Of a stretch of 64,000 bases of DNA, positions 23,878 to 35,719 are shown one piece after another. Numbering within the stretch: the stretch's first letter is position 1; the number at the start of each line of letters is the position of its first letter. Origin of the DNA: Rhyzopertha dominica. Taxonomy: Eukaryota; Arthropoda; Insecta; Coleoptera; Bostrichidae. Under the pieces are notes generated by a model. That model was not told where the DNA came from. It ran no database searches and saw nothing but the letters and a program-made list of their open reading frames with translations. The position numbers were made by a program, and so were the translations under genes. Location of the stretch: the NCBI GenBank assembly GCA_025024175.1, contig QCXZ01000053.1, positions 8,494,001 through 8,558,000 of the forward strand. The letters run 5' to 3'.

Positions 23878-24385
23878 TAATATGAGAAAACGCGTGGGAG
23901 TTTGTATTTTCAACATTGTAGTGTTTTATGCAATAATCAACTTTAAGTTTGCAGAAAGGTCACATTTCGGAGCTGTGAGCTGACACGGTTTCGCATAACT
24001 TTTAGGTTATGTATCGTATTTATGAGGTTGTGGCTACAGTAAGGCTGTACTACGGTGGACTGAAAGATGTTTTTAGCCTGCAACAATAGTAAAATTCACA
24101 AAATAATTGGTAGTAACGTTAGCTGCACTACACAAAGCTTTTACAGTGCAAAGATGTAGACTGCAGAGGTAACCACAAGCCTACTGTAACAATAATTATT
24201 GTTATTTATTAACTTTGAAAAAAAAATGGAACCGTAAATTGTTAGAAAATCTTTATAATGCTATCAATTTTGTGACTGTAACTTGACTTGCAAGGTTCAG
24301 TGATCGCCGTGCATATTGTAGCTTGGCATGACAGCAGTTACAAAATGGCGGTACAAAGAATTCGGAAATCAACCCTGTACTTTGA
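23878..24385. repeat. Interspersed repeat, family Q, copy 2
   Basis: Longer relative of 7423-7640: shares TTTAATATGAGAAAACGC, a block on AGGTCACATTTC and GATCGCCGTGCATATTGTAG. Copy 2 carries about 270 extra bases in its middle. It ends next to the inverted-repeat element at 24412. Confidence 0.55.
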
Positions 24386-24411
24386 ACCAAAATTAATCTA
24401 TTCCTATTATT

Positions 24412-25930
24412 AAGTAAGAATTTAGATGGCATTGCCATCTGTCAGCATTACACTGATATGATGACAAAACCACCTAGCTGCCTTAACGGATACTACTTCC
24501 TAAAGGAAGTGTCCTGTAGCCTGACAAATTGGCATGCAACTGCATACTTCAATTTGACAGCAGGCCCCCACGGCACTTTTTGCAAGCGGGCAAGAACCGA
24601 CATACATTAAATTGAAGTATGCAGGTATATGCCAATCAGGTAGTGGACATTCTCATATTAGATAACCGTAAACGCTATTGCTGCAACCAACAATACACGA
24701 TACAGTTATGGATACAACATTCATAGATGGCACTATATGCTGTGTGTGTGTGTGAAGCAAGGCTAACGCATGCACGCGGGATTGCGTTTAAATCAAGGTA
24801 TGTTCAAATCAAGTTGATGTCAAGCTTTGATATCTAGTAAAATTGTCGCAAGTTCCCAACGTACCTACTTATAGAATATTTTAATATGTTATTGTTATTT
24901 TGCAACCTGTTAACCTTTTTGGTAGCATTTTTGTGTTTAAAGTTATATGTAGTATGTTGTGACATTGAAGTTGAATACGAAGAAGGTAAGACATTTTGCT
25001 TTAATTTTGTACCTTGAAAAGTGTTAAAATTGTTAGTTTCGAAAATGCCGAAAGTATCATACAGAAAAATTGTGCGGTAAAGAACTGCAGTAATAAATAT
25101 TTAACAAACTCAAGTATCACATTTCACCACTTCCCAAGAGAAGATGCCATGTGTGAAGAACGGGTAAAACGGACAAATAATTTGGACGTGCAGTCTCGCA
25201 GCCTTACATCCATTCGAGTATCATTTGTGATATGTGGAGAATACTTTCTAGCTAATTGATAATTGCTTTTAACCGCCAGAGCAAAATAAACTATAAATAA
25301 TAAACGATGGTGCAAGATAAACATTGTTTTTTAATTTTATTTCTGGTAATTACGTTTACGCCAATTCAAATAATTCGCAGTTTTTTAAAACCTCGCATTT
25401 CCTTTGCCACTATTTTACACGAAACGAAGAAAACAACTCTATTAGTTATTATTTAAAGTAATCCTTTCTGACTTAACTTTTTATGAAGTACAGAATTGCG
25501 ATAAAGTCAGCATAATATAAAAAAGTTAAGTTAGACATGCTTACATAAATTAAAAAGATTGTTTTCTTCATTTTCTGTAAAATAGTGGGCAAAGTTCATA
25601 ACAGGTTTTAAAATTAAGACAAGAAATAAACGTCAAAATAAATGACGTTTGTATGACTCGGAGTTTCTGATTTATCGGCTACACCTGCTGGTCGTTTCAT
25701 TAATGTAGTTCACATACAACATTCACAGATGGCGATGTAACTCATTCCACAAAATTTATCAACACTGGCCATTCTTATTCTTGTTTACTGATATCCTTTG
25801 ATGCCAATTTGTCAGGCTACAGGTCATTTCCTTTAGGAAGTAGTACCCGTTAAGGCAGCTAGATGGCTTTGTCATCATGTCAGTGTAATGCTGACAGATG
25901 GCATTGTCATCTAAATTCTTACTTACTTCA
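24412..25930. mobile_element. Inverted-repeat element enclosing a THAP fragment
   Basis: The left arm starting GTAAGAATTTAGATGGCATT (about 24412-24560) is inverted on the right (about 25800-25925). The same arm forms B and B' at 6165-6603. Inside are a GT microsatellite (24741-24755) and a THAP-like frame. THAP domains are the DNA-binding domain of P-element transposases, so a P-superfamily origin is plausible. No catalytic domain and no clear 8-bp target duplication were found. Confidence 0.55.
25014..25259 (+). pseudogene. Degenerate THAP-type zinc finger
   Basis: The 81-codon frame contains NCAVKNCSNKYLTNSSITFHH and FPREDAM, then ICGEYFLAN. This follows the THAP layout: a Cys pair, the hydrophobic S-F-H-x-F-P block and a final C-x2-H. 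The last His is replaced by Tyr, and the expected Trp after the FP block is missing (EERVKRT). A P-K-V-S start 31 bases into the frame is in a different phase. With no downstream catalytic exons, it is best read as the broken first exon of a P-like transposase; a broken host THAP gene is the alternative. Confidence 0.55.
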
Positions 25931-25999
25931 TACCAAGCCTTTTATATAGGCGAAACCAGTTTTATGCCATGCTGTTTGCATTAGATCTGGTCATTAGCA

Positions 26000-27720
26000 T
26001 TAAAGAAAAAAATAAATAAAAACCAAACACTATAAAAATATAATAGATATACGAAAGTTGTATTATCACAGATTAAACTCATTAATTAAATTCATTTGAT
26101 TAAAATTAGATATTAAAATAACGTGATGGATGAACTTAGTGATCACTGCACAGCAACCCTTATTTCCTTTTCGACATTTATTTTTGATCTATATTTTATA
26201 ATCTTTATAATCAAAATCGCCGAAAATCTAGATTTGTACAAGTATTATACTGAAAACGGTATTAAAATATTTTGGGTCTTATTCTTTAAAAGAGCATATT
26301 CATTTTTTGTTGAAATTTAAAATCTGGTCGACTCCATGCTGGCAAATTTCGCTTTCAAAGTATTATCGCAAGATATAACTCAATTGAAATTCTCTTCTTC
26401 TACAGAAAGTGGCCATAGGCATTGAAAGGATCTTGAATCCATGTAAACTGTTGTTGAAACTATAACACAACCAACTAAAACTAGATTTTTCTCTAAAACT
26501 TTGGAGACCGCCATCTAGTTTAGGCTCACAGGTTGGTAGTTTATTCAAAAAGCTGTTTTATTTTAGATCTGGAGTATTACCATCTCCAAACCCTAAGAAC
26601 GATTTCTCATAGTTGAATTGAGAACAGGAGTAAAATTATGGATTCTTGCAACATTCCTGGACAGCCTCCACGGCTCCCTCCCCAGGGAGCCGCGGCGGCT
26701 CACAGTTTGGGAACCACTGATTTAAATTATTTATATTATTGATATACTGTTTGTTTATTATTCTTACGTACCTTATTGGTTCAGTGTGCCGATTCCATTC
26801 GATTTATGGGCTGATTCGATTAATTTAAGTCTATATAGGTATGGATGTTTTGCCCGGGCTTAAAGTGTCTTTCATATATTCAGCCCGCAACATTTCGAAC
26901 CTTCTCTTGCAAGCATATGCTTGTTCCTACCCAAAAAATAAAAAAGATTTCCCGAAATCTCAACAGTCACGCAAACAATGTCCCTTTAACAGTGCCGCAG
27001 TGCATTGGGGTCTTTCAAATTTCTAGCCCTCCGAAATCCGTCAAAAACCTAACACGCAACGAACGGCCCACAGCGTTGATTTGTAAGGCTTATAAAAATA
27101 TTTGTGCTCGTTAACGCCGNCAAAGCGAATCACAACAGTCGAGACCGTAGAGCTCCCGTTTGAAAGACATATTTCTCGCATTGTCGAGGTATGGTCAAGG
27201 GCCTGCTCGGGACCATCACCTGCGGAGGTGAGACGGACGGGGACGTGGGGAACAGATGTCGCCGTGTGTGGCGCTAGAGGTACCAGGGCGTCCACCCCCT
27301 GTCCACGCCGCCCTATTGTCAAACACTTTAGCAGTAATACGTCTTATTTCGTATCGGGACGGAACAGGCCGATTGTTGAAAATCGGGTTTTGGCAATTTT
27401 ACGGGATATTTGGGGGCTTAGTTTTTTTTTGTGTTCAGCGTGGGAGGTGTGTAATGCAATAATTACATGTCGAATTTTCTACCTTGGTGGTAAGGAGATT
27501 ACAATGGTGCCCTAAGAAGATGCTGTGACAATGTGTACTAACAACATTCTAATTACCACGTTAAGGGCAAAATACGTTCAGATATTAATAATAATAATGT
27601 CTTATTTTCCATCTTCAATACATCCACTTATGTAAGAGTTTATAATGGAATAGCTACTTGACCTAGTCATTAAGAAGAAAACAAATGCAATCTTCTTCCA
27701 CAAAAAACGAATATTGAATT
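26000..27720. other. Non-coding, mixed composition
   Basis: The part at 26660-26720 ends CAGTTTGGGAACCACTG, a common hAT end motif, without a found partner. The part at 27030-27330 is GC-rich, has unrecognised overlapping frames on both strands and one N. No splice-flanked exon was identified. Confidence 0.4.
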
Positions 27721-27724
27721 ATAT

Positions 27725-29580
27725 GTTACTGAATCGAAAATATTGCTGTATTTAGTATATTAGCGATATCAAAAGTACTGAAAATATCAAAATATCAAAT
27801 TAATTTAAAGCGCAAGAAGTATCTAAAGTTGTGAAAGGAAAAAGTCGTGGCTCGTGAAGCATTCCAGGGGATTTATTGCGCTAGAATTAGGAATACAATA
27901 ATCTAGTGATTCCCCTGTTTCATAAGTTATAACTGGATCTAACATTTGTGATATAGTACATACGCCTCAGCATATTCCAAACTATTCCTATTGCAGAAAT
28001 TTAACCACTGATTTATAGCACCTATACAGGATGTTTCACGAATGATAATGACCCTGATGAAATTAAAAATGCAACCCAAAATAGATTTGCAAAGGTAACA
28101 TTGATAATTGTTCATCGTCTTCAAAATATATAAAACGTAGAGAGCTGTATAAATTCGTAAATTTTGACATAAGCTTCAATCATTTGCTTTAAGTAAATTC
28201 GATTTTGTAAAACAAATTTTATTTTTGAAAAATGTTTATTCAATAACATTAATGTAATAAATGCTCAAAATGTCGCCCTCCGCTGTTTTCACAAGCTTGA
28301 ATTCGTGCCCAAAACGATCTTTTAAGATGCATTAACATTTCTTGAGTGATGGATCTACATGCATCACGTATTTTATTTTCTAAATGTTCTATACTTTCAA
28401 TTGGTGTTTGGTATACTTGCTCTTTTATCATTCCCCACAGAAAAAAATCCAAAAGAGTAAGGTACGGGCTTCTGAGTGACCAAGGATTAATTGAACCTCT
28501 TTCCTATCCATCGGTTAGGCAAAACCAAATCAAGACGATTTCGCACTATTCTATGATAATGCGCAGGTGCCCAGTCTTGTTGTAACCATAGATCTTGTCT
28601 TACTTGTAAATTTATATTTTGGAGAAGCACCGGTAAAATGTTTCTTAAAAAATTTAGATAAGTACTGCCGTTAAACTATCGCGAAAAAATTACGGCCCAA
28701 CAATTTGATTCCCCAATATTCCACACCAGACATTCGTCGAGTAGATAGTTTGAAAATGTCCTTCTCGAATCCTACGTGGATTTTCTTGCGCATAATAATG
28801 CATGTTATGTTTGTTAGCTCCACCATTTTTAGAAAATCTTGCTTCATTTGAGAAGTAAATGTTGTCATAAAATCTCACATTCCAATTTTGGTGTTCCCGA
28901 AAAAAGTCTTTTAGGATAATCTGTCTCCTTTAAGGCCTGAACCAACTGGAGTGATACGAATGAAATTGATTGCCTTTAATTATTCGGTGTATTGAAGACA
29001 GACTAATACCGGTTGCTCTTGAGACTACCCTTTGACCAATATGAGGATTTTCGTCAATCATTTCCAATACTCAAATTTCATTGTCAGGGCCTGTTGCTGT
29101 TCTTTCTCTCGACTTTTTCAGTGGTGGCAGTGTCCTTAAAGTTAATTCAAGTCTCTTGAAAATTGTATCGGCAGGAGCTCTTCTATTTGGAAAACGCTGT
29201 CTGTATAAACGGGCAGCAGCGGAAGCATTTTGCTTGCATTCACCATAAAAACAGATATGTTTTTTCATCATTTGAATACATTTTGACTTTTAATAAATAC
29301 AGTGACAGGAACCATAGCGCATAGCCGTCATGGATTCCCAATTTATTTTTAAAATAATACCATTATGTAAAATAACCACATTGGCTATGAGAATGTATTT
29401 TGGGTTGCATTTTTAATTTCGTCAGGGTCGTTATCATTCGTGAAACATCCTGTATGTAGTGAAGCAACTTCGATACTTTTGATACTTTCAATGCTTTTGG
29501 TACTTCGATACTTCCGAGTAGTATCGATACTGTACCGGTATCGAATATCGATACCTATGTAATGGTATCGCCCAGCCCTA
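27725..29580. mobile_element. hAT-like GTATCGAA element, copy 2 (left-truncated)
   Basis: Matches the element at 1019-2629 in the block AAGTATCTAAAGTTGTG and following sequence (27815-27900), in CACTGATTTATAGCACCTAT (28007-28025) and in the right arm 29455-29580, ending GCCCAGCCCTA. The left terminal repeat is missing. A mariner interrupts it at 28027-29452. Confidence 0.75.
28027..29452 (-). mobile_element. Mariner-type transposon, copy 2
   Basis: 1426 bp from CAGGATGTTTCACGAATGAT to its inverted complement, with TA at 28025-28026 and 29453-29454. The pre-insertion sequence survives at about 2455-2475 in the other copy of the host element. Minus-strand transposase pieces are: 29271-29071 (helix-turn-helix, CFYGECKQNASAAARLYRQ), 28878-28690 (first Asp changed in context, IYFSNEARF with Asn for Asp) and 28452-28249 (MDFFLWGMIKEQVYQTP, third Asp region, and CENSGGRHFEHLL C-terminus). 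The Asp to Asn change plus frameshifts make this copy dead. Confidence 0.9.
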
Positions 29581-29584
29581 GTCT

Positions 29585-30240
29585 TGACTTTACATTGACA
29601 GAATGCACATCGGCAGGATAACAGTTTGTTGTATAAATATGCGGATCGTCTGCTAGTTACACTATACTGTAAAACAATCCGCACAACTGCAATTGCATAC
29701 GATTTGTCATATTGAGCCACCTAAGTTCTGACAATTTGACAATTTTTAATACCTTACGCGTACCTAAGGCAACTGTTCTGTAGTTTCTGTATCCTGTATG
29801 CGTTAGCACCATCAAGCGATGGAGAAGCAATAACTAAAGTGAGAAAGGACCAGTGCTTCACAGAGCATCACTTTTATTCCACGATGCAAATATGATCGAG
29901 GGGGATAAAGAGCCCCTAAATTAGAACACGCACCTTGAATAAACCCATTAACATGCTGCCTAACTCTAAACGATCTGTCCAAAAGAAGACTTAGATTTCG
30001 CGCATAGTCAGATTGTTTATCATGTTGCCTTGCAAGAATTACGCTTATTTTTATTACCAAACAGAAGCACGATGGTTTTCTTAGCGTTAAGTTACAGAGA
30101 ATGATCCGCAGCTCTCCCATAAATGGACGCTAAATCGCCGTTAATTTGCTGGGTTGCAATACTACATCACTATCTTTAAATGAATAATACAGTTGCGAAT
30201 CATCTGCATACATATGAATATTGCAATATTTTATGTAGCT
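29585..30240 (-). pseudogene. LINE (jockey/CR1-like) reverse transcriptase fragment
   Basis: The minus strand starts at the catalytic box NIHMYADDSQLYYSF near 30220. It continues in other frames to FRVRQHVNGFIQGACSNL, PPRSYLHRGIKVMLCEALVL and SHFSYC, then KLSELRWLNM. These are the thumb and C-terminal blocks of jockey/CR1-type reverse transcriptases. The element is 5'-truncated just before YADD and broken by frameshifts. It abuts the end of the hAT-like element. Confidence 0.75.
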
Positions 30241-30244
30241 ATGC

Positions 30245-31200
30245 AAACATATATATTTCGCATTTGATTGTGGAAAAATATATGTCCTTTCCATTCCAAA
30301 ATTTAGTTATCAGCTTTGAAGACTCATAAAAAATATCAGTTTTTTTCTGATTATTAAAATTATTGTCCCTCAATACCTACGGCTTCGACTGGAGCAGAAA
30401 AGACACAAGAAATGTGTGAAATTTGAATATTTTAACTACTTTCTATAGTGTGTAAATTATGTGGATCGGATTAGGACGCGTTCCCGTGGAAACACCGTAT
30501 ACGACAAAATAAAATTTGAATGCGAGCAGGTGCCTTCCACATTTAGAGGGCTACAAGAAGATGTTCCGTAATTTCAGAGTTCAGCGTCCAAAATTGTATA
30601 CATCTTAAGAACCCTTTCGCCCCGCGTTAAACACCCAAAAAAGATAACACTCCCGTGTAAGTGATCGGAACGCGTGCATCAGTTTCTCGTTCTTCATTTG
30701 CTTAGCAACCGCCGCCTTCCTTATCTTCCTTTTTCGATTCCGCGGTTCGGCTTTTTCGCCAAAAACGAAAGCAAAACATTTCGCCGAATGTGCGCGATGC
30801 CTTCCAAAAAAATCCATTCCGGTGTGTTCAACGAGCTGCCGTGCCGTCGCCAATTTGCTACATTATTCCGCCAGAGGGTCGGTAACCCATTTTACTAATA
30901 ACTGGAGCCCCGCTCTCAACTGTCAGAACCCACTTTACGGCCGGCCCTGTAATCAAGGCGCGCGCCGAACGAAATTATTTATCTTTGCTAAATACTCCGG
31001 GGGCCGGGCCAGTTAGCTCATCTACGAGGAGCAAATAGGACTTGACCGATTTGCTAATTGATCGTTACGATTGATGAAACAACTTCTGTCAAAGACGGAT
31101 AATTCACTTTTTCGAATTTTCAATTGGAATAATAAAATAAATAAATGCAATTATTCTGCATACTTACAAAATTATAACCAGAACAAAAAAACATAAATAT
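30245..31200. other. Host-like non-coding DNA with a GC-richer island
   Basis: 30600-31020 has balanced base composition, no stop-free exon with splice sites and no repeats shared with the rest of the window. It stands out from surrounding AT-rich transposon remains and may be conserved intronic DNA. Confidence 0.4.
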
Positions 31201-31938
31201 ACAGGGTCGCTACAAAGTATGGAACCAGCAGGATATTTCAGGTTCTATTTACCGGTTTTTTGAAATTGTGCATGGGCTATGGGTAATTAAAATGCATTTT
31301 CTGGAATTTTTTTCAACTCCGTGTCAGCTCTCGTTTTCGAGACATGGGCGCAAGTTGAATTTTTTAAACGGGAAGGGGATCAAAAGGCACATCGTTGAAA
31401 AGGACATTTTTCCTGATACCAAAAATGTATCACACTTGTACAATTTATTCCTTCTGAGTTGAGGAAAGTGTAAATACAATAATTGAGCCTGATAAAGAAC
31501 GAAAAGATCCTTTATCGCTGAAATAGACAAAAAAGCCAGGTATTACCATGTTTCCTTGACTGGTAATAATTTTCGTCTAGTTTGCTCAATGTTCTCCATT
31601 TACTTGCTGGTAGTAATGCAGCCTTGAGCCTTTTCTAATGTTCTTTGTAGCATATTTCGAGCGAAAGTTCTGAATTTCTGCTCTGATTCATATTTTTAAA
31701 TCTTCTGCATTATATGGTCAATCAGTGTAAGTACGATTTTTCAGATACCCCCACAGGAAAAAATCAAGAGGCGTCAGATCAGGGGAACGTGCTGGGCATT
31801 CTATCGCTCCACACCTACCAATCCATTTGTCTGGAAATATCGCATTCAAATATCCACGAACGTTGACTGAAAAATGGGGCGGAGCACCGTCTTTCTGAAA
31901 CCATATCTATTCAGAAAGACACGCAGCATTTTCACATA

Positions 31939-33865
31939 ACGGGTGACAAAAAGTTCTGATAATTTTGTACTTTGCTGTTTTTAGTGTTCATATCACGTCT
32001 TTTTGTTATTTCTATTGATTTTATTGAATTCCCCGTGCAATTTTGATTTAGAAAGTGTTGTAATAATGTGGTCAATTTCAGTTCTGTTTTGGTCATGTCT
32101 CGTGAAAGTGTCCGTGTCACCGTCGTCGAGTTCCACAGGGCAGGAATAAAGAAGGCAGACATTGTTCGAACGACTGGGTTCAAACCGGCCAGCGTCTATA
32201 GAGCTGTGGAACGTTTCGAAGAGACCGGCGGGACCACAGACCGTCCAACCACCTTAGTCATTCCGGAGAAGATCAAGAAGGTGCCGTGCCAAATTCTACG
32301 AAATCCGGAGGTGTAGCTGCACAAAATGGCAAAGAACCTTAGTATTAACCGAAAGAGTGTCAGAAACATCGCCATGAGGAAGCTGAGACTGCGCAGCTAC
32401 AAGATCGCTCGCGTCCATTTCCTGAATGAGACGATGAGGGCGAAACGGCTCGGGAAATCTCGCCTGATGCTACATCTGCTCGCCGGTGCTCGCCTGTCCA
32501 ATAGAGGTGGGCATTTCGATTCTTTTCAGTGAGTCAGTTCACTGCATCTGCTTCTTTGAACTAAGCTGACTCAGTGAGTCGGCTCAAAAGAGCTGCAAGA
32601 TCCCTACGATTCGCGGTCATATGAATATCGTCACGGCTCTCTATCAGTCTCTATTTGATCTTGATCTAGATCTCTCGTATCCGAGACGTACTTAAAGTCT
32701 GGATTTACGTATTTGTTTTTGTTGGACAAGCCAAATTATCAGATTTAAAATTAAAACCGGAAGTAAACTTGATAACTCCCTCGTCTGTCCAGCAACAAAG
32801 TGGAAGAAATAATATTTTTAATTTGCTATACTTTTGTGAATTGTAGAGTTGTGTTTTTGTAGTTGTTTGCATAATGATGTTTTATTTTTTGTTACATACT
32901 ACCTTTGTTGCAAACCCATATATTTACGTTCGTTAAAACGTCGACTTTCAGTTATTAATTACCTGGCTCATGTCGTTTACATAGATTTTGTAACTATGTA
33001 CCAGTGTACCTACTTAACATGTTGGGAAAAAGAACGTATAGAACACAGCTCGCAGGAGTCGTATCAATGAACGATAGCTGCGTTCAGTTGTCACGTTGTC
33101 AGCCAGCTCGGCAATTCAGTTCAGTTCGGCGCTGAGCCGGAGAGCTGCATCTACTGAAATAAGTGAGCTGCCTCAACAGCTCTTTTGAAAGAGTCAGCTC
33201 TTCGATGCAGCTCACTCCTGAGTTACACATCTCTACTGTCCAATGTGCTCATCACCAACGAGAAGATTTTCACGGTCGAGCCGCTCCACAATGGCCAGAA
33301 TCTCCGGCAGCTGCTGAAGAAAGGCCAACAGAAGATCGCTGCGGCGAGAATCATCAATCGAAGTCATTTTCAGGCCTCGGTTATGGTTTGGGCCGAANTC
33401 TGCGCCACCGGAAAGGCTCGGCTGGTCTTTATCGAGGGGAACCTCAAGATCAACGTCGCCAGCTACCAGCAGCAAGTCTTCCACGACGAACTAGATCCGT
33501 GGGCAACGCAGCACCTCAGCCCAGCTGAATTTACTCTCCAACGAGATTGGGCACTGGCGCATTCCGCCAAATCGACAATCGCTGCCTCCGAGAAGCTGTT
33601 TCTGGGCTTTTGGGACGTCTGCCGCCGAACTCGCTGAACCTCAACCCCATGGACTACTCGGTGTGGTCCAACGTGGACTGCGTAAATGTATTGAAGCCAA
33701 AGATGGCAATTTCGAACATTTATTGTAAATTCCTATCTTTGGTGTTAAAGTTATAGATATAACAAACGTTATTGCTCATGAAGTTGATTGAATTAATTTT
33801 TGTATAAGGTATTTCTATACTATTGAAATATCAGAAAAAATTATCAGAACTTTTTTGTCACCCTG
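31939..33865 (+). mobile_element. Tc1-like transposon with decayed transposase
   Basis: Ends ACGGGTGACAAAAAGTTCTG and, inverted, CAGGGTGACAAAAAAGTTCT, with TA on both sides (31937-31938, 33866-33867). The plus-strand transposase begins at 32095 (MSRESVRVTVVEFHRAGIKK, then a helix-turn-helix with TGFKPASVYRAVERF). It continues after a stop with INRKSVRNIAMRKLRLRSYK and is then split by a hAT MITE. It resumes with VLITNEKIFTVE (first Asp apparently replaced: the usual FSDEK reads ITNEK), VMVWAE and, in further frames, PNSLNLNPMDYSVW (third acidic residue is Asp). Frameshifts and one N occur. Confidence 0.82.
32502..33235. mobile_element. hAT MITE, 734 bp, copy 1
   Basis: Begins TAGAGGTGGGCATTTCGATT and ends TTACACATCTCTA, with a perfect 8-bp duplication CTGTCCAA at 32494-32501 and 33236-33243. 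The end regions contain inverted GAGTCAG/CTGACTC motifs. No transposase. It interrupts the Tc1-like transposase above. A near-identical copy is at 46169-46898. Confidence 0.92.
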
Positions 33866-34099
33866 TAAATATAATCCAATTTAAAATGTTTCAATCTTCA
33901 TCTATCATGTTCATAGCAGTTTCACAAAATTATATCCTACGATCGAAAGCCTCTTCGCTCAGTTCTTACATATACCTAATAAGTGAATTTTGTATGGATG
34001 AAACTTCTTTTTTAATTTTCTGTACAGATCTTCTGCTTATGGTGAAGTGAGAGCACGCTGTTGTATAGAACACTTGGGATTCTCTTCTTCTCTCTAAAG

Positions 34100-35719
34100 C
34101 AGTGGCGGCTCGTCCGGGTCGAAGAATTTTTTTTTATGTATATTTATGTATATTTTGTTTTATTATGTTCAGATATCTTGAAACAGTTGGAGCGTATTTT
34201 TTTACATTACCATCAAATTAATAATTAGTCAAAATCACATTTTTAAGGGTTATCCCGAAAAATTTACGCTGGGTCGGCAGACCGCATCGTATAAGGAAGC
34301 AATAGCATCGTTTTCCTATGAGCTGAACAAAGACGCAACCCTGCGCGCATATTGAATCCTGAGGCGAAAATCGAGACTCTGCAATGCCTGGGGCCAGCAG
34401 ACAGCATAAAACGTTAAAACGGGTTTCATCATTTATTTCAATTATTTCAAGTTTTTTTTTTAATCAACCAATTATAGTTCTGTTTTCTACTGAGTATTAC
34501 AAATTATCTGATTGACACCCTTTACATGCTTACAGTTTTTTTATAATCATAATTTAATTTTACGTATATATGTTTTTATTGAAGTTAATAAAGGAGACCC
34601 GGCATTCATAATCGTCGGATTCCGATGTTCATTAGGAGAACACGTAATTAGAAATAATCACATAATAAATTGGGAAGAAGTCAAAATTTTAGAAAAAGAG
34701 AATGTTACAAATAAACGTTTGATTTTAGAAATGTACCAAATTAATAAAAGTGCTAACACAATAAATAAGAAATCGGATACACAAAATTTGAGTAATATTT
34801 ACACCTATTTATTATCAGAAGAAATATTAAAATCATAGTAAATCGGCAGGCATAAATTTATGAAAAATGTGGTGGCTATGTTGCAACTTTCATATTTTGT
34901 CATTAATCAAATCTGTAATGAAACTTCAAATTCAATCAAATTATATAAGTTATGCAAGATTTGGAAGATAAAATTGGCCCCCTTTTATAAACCTCAATTT
35001 CAGTAAGGTTACGAGTTACATGTAGTTTTAGGTACATCCTGTTATAAATGTTGTAGAAGCCCTGAAGAAGATTTAAAATAAAATCGAAAGCTTGGCAAAG
35101 AAAAAAGAGTTTACATAATTTCAACAAAAGTCGAATTCCCCTTAAACCGAAGATTTATATATAGTTCAATACTGAAATCACGAAAAACTACCCGAATGTT
35201 CTACGAAAATTTTTATTTTCCCAAGATTATTGTAAGAGCTATCCTCTTAAATAAACAATTTTAAGCAGATACCTTCAAACATTTAACAGAATTAATTAAA
35301 TACATGTTATAAATTTAGTCAATCTGAAATCATTGAAGAATTTCACACAAAAAGAAAATAACAAAATAAGTAAGCGCCAATACCCATATACGAGTAATCG
35401 CTTAATGCTGTCTGCCGGACTTCCGAATACATCTTCGGATTGGGCTCGACATATATCGACTTCTCGTCTCCGGTGCAGTACAGTTGCACGCTTAACGTTG
35501 AAATTATGTAGCTAGTTGCCAGATTATGCTATTTGTTACCAAATGAACTATCTTTTTAACTTGCGGCGATATGAAAATTTACAGAAGTAGCAAGTAATAA
35601 ACAACAACAACTACGAGTATATACAAAATTATTTACTAATTTATAAATAATATTGACCAACTAGAGTGGACCAAAGTTTTTACTGCCGACCCAATAGAAT
35701 TTGTCACCAACCGCCACTG
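34100..35719. mobile_element. hAT element with CAGTGGCGG ends
   Basis: Starts CAGTGGCGGCTCGTCCGGGT and ends AACCGCCACTG. The flanking 8-bp repeats are CTCTAAAG (34092-34099) and CTCCAAAG (35720-35727), one mismatch. No hAT transposase is recognisable; the middle is filled by a Penelope-like fragment. Confidence 0.78.
34512..35115 (+). pseudogene. Penelope-like element C-terminal fragment
   Basis: The frame at 34512-34838 ends with HIINWEEVKILEKEN, KRLILEMYQINKSANTINKK and SDTQNLSNIY. This is the block that follows the GIY-YIG endonuclease in Penelope-like elements; the YIG motif itself is gone. The tail signature CCTGAAGAAG...CGAAAGCTTGGC at 35060-35097 supports the call and the orientation. 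It lies inside the hAT element, so it either inserted there or was captured by it. Confidence 0.68.

Noticed and set aside
27030..27330. GC-rich block as an exon
   Set aside because: Frames overlap on both strands, one N is present and no flanking splice sites give an open in-phase exon.
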